Shown piece by piece: positions 7,290-12,962 of a stretch of 12,962 nt of DNA. Under the pieces are notes generated by a model. The model did no database searches. It worked only from the letters and a program-made list of their open reading frames with translations, and had not been told where the DNA came from. A program made the position numbers and the translations under genes. Each line of letters begins with the position of its first letter. The first letter of the stretch is position 1. The stretch is from assembly GCA_029861655.1 (NCBI GenBank), contig JAOTZA010000056.1:1-12962 (forward strand), in the 5' to 3' direction. This DNA is from Acidobacteriota bacterium. Lineage in GTDB: Bacteria; Acidobacteriota; Thermoanaerobaculia; Multivoradales; JAHEKO01.

Positions 7290-9269
7290 TCAGCCGGCGT
7301 TGCCCGAACCCTGCGCGCGCCTGTATCCGTCGAGACGAGTCTGGATCTGGGCCGCCAGCGACTCCTGGTCGAGCGCCTTGGCTCGCTCGATCGCTTCACC
7401 GGCGGTGACGATCGCGTCCGCCGATCGGCCGGCGGCGGCGTAGACGGCTGCCAGGGTGTCGAGCGCCACGGGGTGGCGATCCTCGGAGAGCTCGACCGCA
7501 CGCTCGGCGTGGCCGATCGCTTCGGTGATACTCGTCGCGTCCCCACTTGCCTGGGTGATGAGTGTCCAGGCCAGGGGAATCAGCGGTGCCGGCCAATCAG
7601 GGCGCAAACGAGCGGCCTCTCGGAGGTGGAGGAGTGCCTCGATCTTGTGCCCGGTCGCTCTGGAGATCACCCCGAGACCCTGGTGAGCCTCGGCGTCTAG
7701 AGGATCGAGCTCGACAGCTCGTTGGTAGTGGCGCATCGCTTCCTGCGGTTCGCCGCTGGACTGCAGGAGACCGGCCAGGCTTTTGTGAGCCCGGGCCAGG
7801 CCGCCGTCGAGCGCGATGGCTCGTCGAAGCTCTGCGATGGCCTCGTCCCCGCGACCTTGCCGGTAGACAGCCTCCGCCAGACGATGGCGAAGAGCCGCCT
7901 CTTCCGGTGGCGTGGACCGATCCTCGAGCGCCAACCTCAAAAAGCGCTCCGCGTCTTCGGGGTATCGCTCGTTGAACGACTGCGCCAGCCATAGCGGGTT
8001 GGTGCCCGGTGGCGGTGTGACCCAGCGTCCTGCGCTTCCCGACAGTGGTGAGGACGCCATCCGACGCTGCTGCCGCGAGACGTCTAGGTTCTGGGCGTCT
8101 CGCAGCATCTCGTCTACCTCCATCCTTCCCCGGTAGGTCGCCGCGAGCTTCGCGTCGCGATCTAGAAGCAGGCTGATCGGCACGGCGAACGGCAGACTCC
8201 GGTCGAGGAGGACATCCTGGAGGAGCTCGATCTTTTCCAGAAGTTCGGTTGTCGCAAAACCACTGGCAAAAGGAAACCCGATCTTGCTCAGTGTGCGCTC
8301 AGCGTCGGGCCGCCCGGTGACTTGATCCCGATCGAGGCCATCGACCGAGAGTGCCAGCACATCCAGTCCGACAGCATCAATTGCCGGCGCCCGCGCGGTC
8401 AGCTCCTTGAGCTCAGAGATGCAGGGCAAGCACCAGCTTGCCCAGAAGTTGAGCAGTAGGGGACGCCGGGGTCGGCCTTGGTTTCCGGGCTGACGAAGAC
8501 CGACCGTCTCCTGGTCCCCGCCGCCCGCGGACGGGGTGTAGCGCAAGAGAGGAAGAGGGAGCCGGATCGGCAGGGAAACGCGCTCTGCGGCGGTCGATTG
8601 CGGCGGCTGCTGCTGGAGAGAGGTGTCGAGCTTTACCGCCTGACGAGTTGCCACCACGCTCGCCGCGCCGCGGCCTTGGACCAGTTCGTACCGCCTCCCG
8701 GGCCGCACCCCGGAGAAACTCTCGCTCTCACCGCCCGGCCAGCGCACCGTCACCCGCTCGATGTCGGGTTCCGTGCCCAGACCGAAGTGCAGCCATTTGC
8801 TCGATTGCGACAGAAAGCCGTCGCCCGCATAGACCGTACGGACCAGCGCGTTGTTGGGGTGATGCCCTTGACCGGCCGGATCCAACGACTCGATCTCGAC
8901 CCGCGCTCCAATGGCGTCGCGATTCGCGGTCGTTCCACGTAGCTTCAAGGCGACATACTGATTGTCGGTCGCGCCTTCGTTCAGCATCAGCCGCAGGCGA
9001 GGACCGGTGCGGTTTGCCAGCCACAGGTCGAGGTCTCCGTCAGCGTCCCAGTCGACGACCGCGAGGCCGCGTCCGTCGTCCGCATAGTCGAGACCGGAAG
9101 CCGCTGAGATGTCGGTAAAACGCAAGCCCGGGGCGTTGAGAAAGACGCAGTTGCGCTCAGAGCCGCTCCAAGACATCCCCTCCCGCAGCAGGCTGAGCGT
9201 CGCTTGCCAACCGGCTACGTAGCGTTCAGACTTTTGACCTGCCTGGGATTTCTGTGGGGAGCGCGACAC
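7290..9269 (-). CDS. Seventh FG-GAP blade + ASPIC/UnbV + TlpA-like thioredoxin + TPR (downstream part of a TGA-interrupted gene)
   Basis: As a stand-alone frame this gives 659 residues from GTG 9269. That start has only an AGG immediately before it, too close to act as a Shine-Dalgarno, and there is no signal peptide, although its domains are of extracytoplasmic type. Domains: one FG-GAP calcium loop (D73-D81, DWDADGDLD); ASPIC/UnbV (about 115-197; GARVEI, VTVRWPGG); a TlpA/thioredoxin-like domain (about 245-395) with redox motif W-CLPC (C280, C283) and a VP cis-proline candidate at 363-364; and TPRs (about 455-645). The frame is the same as that of the upstream gene ending at 9291: only TGA and seven sense codons (SFFWRQV) separate them. 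The upstream part holds six blades and this part the seventh, so the two are best seen as one gene. A separate cytosolic protein made by re-initiation is the alternative. Confidence 0.75.
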   Translation of the reverse strand: MSRSPQKSQAGQKSERYVAGWQATLSLLREGMSWSGSERNCVFLNAPGLRFTDISAASGLDYADDGRGLAVVDWDADGDLDLWLANRTGPRLRLMLNEGATDNQYVALKLRGTTANRDAIGARVEIESLDPAGQGHHPNNALVRTVYAGDGFLSQSSKWLHFGLGTEPDIERVTVRWPGGESESFSGVRPGRRYELVQGRGAASVVATRQAVKLDTSLQQQPPQSTAAERVSLPIRLPLPLLRYTPSAGGGDQETVGLRQPGNQGRPRRPLLLNFWASWCLPCISELKELTARAPAIDAVGLDVLALSVDGLDRDQVTGRPDAERTLSKIGFPFASGFATTELLEKIELLQDVLLDRSLPFAVPISLLLDRDAKLAATYRGRMEVDEMLRDAQNLDVSRQQRRMASSPLSGSAGRWVTPPPGTNPLWLAQSFNERYPEDAERFLRLALEDRSTPPEEAALRHRLAEAVYRQGRGDEAIAELRRAIALDGGLARAHKSLAGLLQSSGEPQEAMRHYQRAVELDPLDAEAHQGLGVISRATGHKIEALLHLREAARLRPDWPAPLIPLAWTLITQASGDATSITEAIGHAERAVELSEDRHPVALDTLAAVYAAAGRSADAIVTAGEAIERAKALDQESLAAQIQTRLDGYRRAQGSGNAG

Positions 9270-9284
9270 GACCTGCCGCCAGAA
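9250..9284 (-). promoter_or_regulatory. SECIS-like stem-loop just 3' of the in-frame UGA
   Basis: On the mRNA, counting from the first base after UGA, GCGGC (+12 to +16) pairs with GUCGC (+24 to +28) with one G-U, leaving loop AGGUCGU (+17 to +23). A lower stem UUCUG (+7 to +11) pairs with CAGAA (+37 to +41), with an 8-nt bulge on the 3' side. Bacterial SECIS elements need a short hairpin at about this distance with G in the first loop positions. As I recall it, the E. coli fdhF element has loop AGGUCU starting 18 nt after its UGA. The match is suggestive only: short GC-rich hairpins are common, and no Sec machinery is visible in the window. Confidence 0.4.
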
Positions 9285-9290
9285 GAAGCT

Positions 9291-9293
9291 TCA
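9291..9293 (-). other. In-frame TGA separating two halves of a propeller gene
   Basis: The minus strand reads GAT CTA TGA AGC TTC TTC TGG, i.e. D-L-stop-S-F-F-W, with the same frame open on both sides. The TGA falls between blade 6 and blade 7 of the propeller. TGA ends other genes here (589, 2343, 7220, 11192), so a genome-wide change of code is ruled out. The next base is A, a context that can be leaky for UGA in bacteria. Confidence 0.95.
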
Positions 9294-11195
9294 TAGATCG
9301 CCGCTGTCGGTGTTGGAGATATAGCCGTTGGTGACGACGAGGTCCTGCCACCCATCGTTGTTTAGATCCGCGAATCGGGAGGCCCACGCCCAGCGCGCCA
9401 TGGTGACTCCAGAAGACTCGCTCACATCCCGAAAGCTCCCGGAACCGTTGTTTGAAAACAGCGTGTTTCCCCTCGCCATGCGTTGCAGATCGGAGGCCGC
9501 ACTGCCGGTGGCGTCGGAGAAGGTGCGTTGGTAGGCGATTCGGTTGCCCGCCGACGAGAACATGTTGCTCACATAGACATCCATCCAGCCATCTCGGTTG
9601 GGGTCGCCCCAGGAGACGGACATGCCGGAGGCGACGTCCTCGACACCGGCCTCTGGTGCCGTATCGACAAATCGGCCGCTGTCGTTGCGGTAGAGGTTGT
9701 TGCGTCCGAAATCATTGGCGACATAGAGGTCCGGGTCGCCATCGTTGTCGTAGTCCTCCCACGCGGCGGCGAAGCTGTAGCGAGTGTTGTTCTGGCCGAG
9801 TCCGACACGCGCGGTCACGTCTTCGAATTTGAGGTCGCCGTCGTTCTCGAGCAGTACGTTGGCGCCGCCGTTGTCGGCGTCGTGATAAGGAACGGGTCCG
9901 GGTAGGCCTCGATTCTGCGGGTCGCCGTCGTAGCCGCACACATAGAGGTCCAGATCGCCGTCGGAGTCGTAGTCGGCCGCGGCCAGCGAGGTGGCACTCG
10001 CGACCACATCGGGCAGGCGAGCTCGGAGAGTGAATTCAGCCTCGCCGTTGTTTTCTGCCACCAGCAACGTCCGGCGCGTTGCCGCGACCAGGTCTTGATC
10101 GCCGTCGTTGTCTAGATCGACAAAGAGCGCCGATGCGGTGGATTCGAGCCAATCCACCCCGGCCGCTGCCGAGACATCGGTGGCCGTCCCGTCGGCGTTT
10201 TGCATATAGAGACGGTTGGGTAGCCCACCGGCCTCACACACATAGATGTCCTCGAGACCGTCGCCGTTGGCGTCTCCAACCGCCAGGCCGTGGTGGCCAA
10301 AGAGCGACATACCGGAGAAACGGCTGACACGACCGAGCCAGTGCCCTATCCCCGGCAGAACTTGTTGCTGATAGGAGGCGTTGTGACGCAGGGTGGACTC
10401 TGTTTTGTCGGCGAAAAGCGCCGGTCTGTGGACGGAAACCTCCTCATACCGCTCGAGTTCGATGGCGACCAGGAGCGGTGCGGACTCGAGATCAGCTGGA
10501 GATGCCGGAGATGCGGGATAGCTCCAACGACAGCGCCAGGAAGCGTTCACTTGCACGGCGTGACTTGCATCGCGGCTCGAGGCCTCGAACAAGACCCCGG
10601 TGGTGAAAAACGACTTCGACTCCTCGACCTGGATGGTCTTGAACTTCACTCGTATCCCCTCGCCGGATTTGAGCACCTGCCGCAATTGAGTCAGTGCCTC
10701 CAGCAGACCACTCGCGCCACGGTATTTGGGCGCCGAGACCGGCCCACCCGGCACCGGGTCCCACCGCCTCACCTTCAAGACGTCATCCGCAAAAACCTCG
10801 GTGAGGTTGGTGGGCCGCAGGTTCTGGCTTTCGAACCCGATGTCCATGAGTTGCGACCCGCCCTCCAACTCCGTTGTGTCGGGGTGCTCGAGGAAGTCCT
10901 GGAGGATTCGCAGTTGAGCGCCCGCCGCGTCACTCAATACTTCCGTCTCCCAGAGGTCGTTCTTGGGGTCGAACTTTGCGGTGAGAGCCGCTAGCGCGTC
11001 CGCCGCACCTATCTGGAGCCCGGTTCGGGCTCGGCGATCGAGCGGAACCTCAACGGCAGCACCGTTCGTCGCGCGCGGTTCTCGGTGGGGACGATCGGCA
11101 TCAGGTTCGGACTCGCCGCGCCCGCAAGCGGTAGCTGGGAGCAAAGCGACGAGCAGGAGAAGCCGAATCAACCCCCGCCACCCGGCGGTGGTCAT
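9291..11195 (-). CDS. Probable lipoprotein with N-terminal uncharacterised domain and six FG-GAP blades (upstream part of a TGA-interrupted gene)
   Basis: 634 residues from ATG 11195, which overlaps the stop of the VWFA gene (ATGA, 11192-11195), so translation is probably coupled. Residues 8-24 form a hydrophobic signal ending in LLPATAC, a plausible though non-ideal lipobox with C24 as the lipidated residue. Residues about 50-290 are a region I do not recognise; it looks mixed alpha/beta. Six calcium loops follow, beginning at D308, D360, D408, D481, D531 and D610 (e.g. DYDNDGDPD). A seven-bladed propeller would need one more, and it lies just past the TGA. The frame ends NGYISNTDSGDL and then TGA, in the same frame as the downstream 659-residue part. 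On its own the product would be a propeller lacking its last blade and the ASPIC/UnbV domain. Surface or periplasmic location is inferred from the signal. Confidence 0.85.
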   Translation of the reverse strand: MTTAGWRGLIRLLLLVALLPATACGRGESEPDADRPHREPRATNGAAVEVPLDRRARTGLQIGAADALAALTAKFDPKNDLWETEVLSDAAGAQLRILQDFLEHPDTTELEGGSQLMDIGFESQNLRPTNLTEVFADDVLKVRRWDPVPGGPVSAPKYRGASGLLEALTQLRQVLKSGEGIRVKFKTIQVEESKSFFTTGVLFEASSRDASHAVQVNASWRCRWSYPASPASPADLESAPLLVAIELERYEEVSVHRPALFADKTESTLRHNASYQQQVLPGIGHWLGRVSRFSGMSLFGHHGLAVGDANGDGLEDIYVCEAGGLPNRLYMQNADGTATDVSAAAGVDWLESTASALFVDLDNDGDQDLVAATRRTLLVAENNGEAEFTLRARLPDVVASATSLAAADYDSDGDLDLYVCGYDGDPQNRGLPGPVPYHDADNGGANVLLENDGDLKFEDVTARVGLGQNNTRYSFAAAWEDYDNDGDPDLYVANDFGRNNLYRNDSGRFVDTAPEAGVEDVASGMSVSWGDPNRDGWMDVYVSNMFSSAGNRIAYQRTFSDATGSAASDLQRMARGNTLFSNNGSGSFRDVSESSGVTMARWAWASRFADLNNDGWQDLVVTNGYISNTDSGDL

Positions 11196-12889
11196 CCGCT
11201 GCCCGCGACGACACTTCGCGACACGAACGAGGCGCTCGCCCCGTATTCGTCCCGGATCCCGGCGCCGAACACATGTCGGCCGGGCCGCATGAGCAGGCTC
11301 AATTCGTAGGTGTAGTGTTGCGTCTGGGCTGTTTCGAGGTCGGCCGGCGGGATTTCGATCGAGATCTTGTCCTGCTGTATCTCCGAGAGCGCACCCTCTT
11401 CGTCCATCGCGGTGAAGTACAGCTCGACCCGGCCCTCATAGATCGTCCCACGAGGCACGAGCTCGACCTTGTCGAGGGGTATCTGAACGACAAAGGGCAC
11501 CACAAAGTTGTCGTCCTGGCGACTCGATTCGCCGACCCCGAGCCGCACACCGAGTGGATTCACCTGATAGCCATAGCGCAGACTCGATGCCGTTCTCTCG
11601 CTCATTTTCTGCGACATCGGTTTGTCGCGGTACCCCGCTCGATGACGGACCTCGAGGCCCTTTCGCACGGTTTTGACCTCGACCTTGTGAAATCGGCCGT
11701 CGCTATCGCGGATCGGGCTGTATCCGAGGGAGTAGTAGTTCTTGAAATCGCCCTCGACACGGGAGAGACCCCGCCGGATGTCATTCGCGTTGACAATTGC
11801 GGTACCGCCGGTTCGCTCCGCAATGAACCGGATCGAGCTCTGGAGGTTGGCCAGATTCGTCGAGTCTGCCAGGGGCCCACCTCCGTCGACGCTCGACGCT
11901 CGAGCGTTCTCTGCATCCCCCGCCGTCAGCGACTGGAGACCCGATGCATCGATGGTATAGAACGTGACACCCGCCGAATTCGCCTGGTTGGCCAACGTCT
12001 GAAACTGGCGCGTAGCATCGAATTGCTGGGACTCGAGGGCCGCCGACATGTCCTGGAACTTTTGCCGGATGGTGAAGAACAGATCTCGGGCCGGCACCAT
12101 GGGCAGTCCATCGCTTGCATAGAGCAGCGCCTTGCGCCCGGGAAGACCGGAGAGGGAGAAGATCATCTCTCGCATGGCGTCGAGCGTAAACCGAAGGTCG
12201 TTCATGATCGAAGACGCATGCTGACGCGTGCGCAGGAGGACGTTTGTGGACGATTCGGCGTTGTCGATGGCCTTCAGGATGTCGCGGCGCTCTCTGTTCG
12301 CCTGCGACCGGAACCCGGTGACCGTCTCGAGCTCGGTTAGAGCAGACGTGACGAGCAGCGGGTTGTCGGTAAAGCGATGACGAACGTTGAGCGTTCGATC
12401 GTAGGAGACCAGCATCACCCGGTCTTCCTCATCCAGCCGGTGGATGAACTGGCGTAATCGGTTGAAGATGCGGTTGCGATGCAACGGCTCGATGTTGAAA
12501 TTGTCGATGTAGACGACAAGGTGTAGACGCTGGTCCTCGGGGAGCTGCCGAGCCACGACTGGGGTCGGTTCAGTAACCTGTGATTCCGGTCTCTCGACCA
12601 CCGTCAACGGGACGGCAGGCCGACCGTCCGCGACCGCGTAGAAGTTCGTGATCTGGACCGGCCGACCGTCGTCGAAGATCTCGAAGTCATCTCGGGTGAG
12701 CCCGGTCACCGGCTGGCCGCTCTTGTCGCTGACAAAGACCTCGATATTGACGACGTTGACGTCTACCGTCTCAAAGAAGGCGTCCTGAGGGTCTTTGCGG
12801 TCCTCGGCCTCTATGTCCTGCGCCGGCGAGCCGGATGCGAGAAGCGACAGGACCACCAATGCTGAGATCGCGCTGTGTCGTCTTGTCAT
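11192..12889 (-). CDS. Secreted VWFA-related (acidobacterial-type) protein
   Basis: 565 residues from ATG 12889, preceded by GAGGA (12896-12900) at 6 nt spacing. An in-frame ATG at 12922 would overlap a good -10 box and move the signal inward, so it is rejected. The signal peptide is residues 1-23 (SPA before QD). Residues about 43-86 form the conserved N-terminal segment of VWFA-related acidobacterial proteins (VNVVNIEVFVSDKSGQPVTG, DDFEIFDDG). A VWA-like domain spans about 120-420, with GRKALLYASDG at 251-261 and the closing LGYSPIRDSDGRFHKVEVK...RHRAGY segment at 388-420. The metal-site motif is degenerate: DNFNI at 129-133 where DxSxS is usual. The C-terminal 140 residues look beta-rich. 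It is the first gene of the operon with the propeller gene. VWA domains bind proteins; the partner is unknown. Confidence 0.9.
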   Translation of the reverse strand: MTRRHSAISALVVLSLLASGSPAQDIEAEDRKDPQDAFFETVDVNVVNIEVFVSDKSGQPVTGLTRDDFEIFDDGRPVQITNFYAVADGRPAVPLTVVERPESQVTEPTPVVARQLPEDQRLHLVVYIDNFNIEPLHRNRIFNRLRQFIHRLDEEDRVMLVSYDRTLNVRHRFTDNPLLVTSALTELETVTGFRSQANRERRDILKAIDNAESSTNVLLRTRQHASSIMNDLRFTLDAMREMIFSLSGLPGRKALLYASDGLPMVPARDLFFTIRQKFQDMSAALESQQFDATRQFQTLANQANSAGVTFYTIDASGLQSLTAGDAENARASSVDGGGPLADSTNLANLQSSIRFIAERTGGTAIVNANDIRRGLSRVEGDFKNYYSLGYSPIRDSDGRFHKVEVKTVRKGLEVRHRAGYRDKPMSQKMSERTASSLRYGYQVNPLGVRLGVGESSRQDDNFVVPFVVQIPLDKVELVPRGTIYEGRVELYFTAMDEEGALSEIQQDKISIEIPPADLETAQTQHYTYELSLLMRPGRHVFGAGIRDEYGASASFVSRSVVAGSG

Positions 12890-12912
12890 GGCCCGTCCTC
12901 GAAGAGCACTGA

Positions 12913-12921
12913 ATTCTACCA
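12913..12921 (-). promoter_or_regulatory. Candidate extended -10 promoter for the minus-strand operon
   Basis: The minus strand reads TGG-TAGAAT, an extended -10 form (TGn plus a 5-of-6 match to TATAAT), with no good -35 box 17 nt upstream. Transcription would start near 12906, giving a short leader that contains the GAGGA ribosome-binding site before ATG 12889. This fits the chosen start. Acidobacterial promoters are poorly defined, so this is tentative. Confidence 0.4.
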
Positions 12922-12962
12922 TCGGGGGTACTTCCCGCTTTGGCCCTTACCGGCTGGTGCTG

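Larger units (their letters stand above)
7290..11195 (-). other. Candidate single gene read through an in-frame TGA (1301 residues)
   Basis: From ATG 11195 to TGA 7290-7292 the frame is 1302 codons with exactly one internal stop, TGA at codon 635. Read through, the product is a lipoprotein-type signal, an N-terminal domain of unknown type, seven FG-GAP blades, ASPIC/UnbV, a CLPC thioredoxin domain and TPRs. The seven-blade count and the placement of ASPIC/UnbV directly after blade 7 match the intact plus-strand relative at 592-2343. This supports an original single protein. Whether it is still made (selenocysteine or other readthrough), is a recent pseudogene, or reflects a base error cannot be settled from this window. 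Confidence 0.7.

Noticed and set aside
9267..9269. GTG as a genuine start of an independent gene
   Set aside because: Only an AGG too close to the GTG and no signal peptide; it falls within the SECIS-like hairpin and is in frame with the upstream gene across a single TGA. Re-initiation cannot be fully excluded.
1..12962. Genome-wide reassignment of UGA to Trp or Gly
   Set aside because: Several genes end at TGA immediately before or overlapping the next start (589, 2343, 11192), and Trp is encoded by TGG throughout.
1..12962. CRISPR arrays, insertion sequences, tRNA or rRNA genes
   Set aside because: No regularly spaced direct repeats, transposase-like proteins, terminal inverted repeats or recognisable RNA genes were seen.

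Overview
The window is GC-rich bacterial DNA, most likely from an Acidobacteriota member, probably uncultivated. Three things point that way: a secreted VWFA-related protein of the acidobacterial type, a carboxypeptidase-regulatory-domain TonB-dependent receptor (Oar-like), and two CRTAC1-type FG-GAP/ASPIC-UnbV proteins alongside TPR proteins. The phylum call rests on family content alone. TGG is the Trp codon, and several genes end at TGA, so UGA is a normal stop here.

Plus strand, 1-3932: a tight three-gene operon. It holds the 3' part of a gluzincin-type (HExxH...E) peptidase, a secreted seven-bladed FG-GAP propeller with a C-terminal ASPIC/UnbV domain, and a secreted TPR-repeat protein. 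The spacings are 2 nt and a 4-nt ATGA overlap. Next comes a 333-nt non-coding stretch (3933-4265) that hand-folds into four consecutive stem-loops. It leads into a 984-aa TonB-dependent outer-membrane receptor (4266-7220). A strong GC hairpin plus T-tract terminator at 7243-7271 separates the convergent blocks.

Minus strand, 12889 down to 7290: a secreted VWFA-related protein (565 aa) overlaps by ATGA the start of a probable lipoprotein with six FG-GAP calcium-loop blades. That reading frame stops at a single TGA (9291-9293) and continues in the same frame for another 666 codons. The continuation encodes the seventh blade, ASPIC/UnbV, a TlpA-like thioredoxin domain (CLPC) and TPRs. Read through, the gene encodes one 1301-residue protein whose propeller has seven blades, like the intact relative on the plus strand. 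Directly 3' of the TGA lies a small hairpin with loop AGGUCGU, starting 17 nt after the UGA. This resembles a bacterial SECIS element in position and loop sequence. Selenocysteine insertion, stop-codon readthrough, a recent nonsense mutation and an assembly error all remain possible. This is the most interesting point in the window.

How the genes may work together (inference): everything encoded appears to be exported. The receptor imports a substrate across the outer membrane, while the propeller, TPR, VWFA and peptidase proteins probably form surface or periplasmic assemblies. In one operon the propeller and TPR parts are separate adjacent genes, and in the other they lie in one reading frame, which suggests they cooperate. 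The substrate is not evident from sequence.
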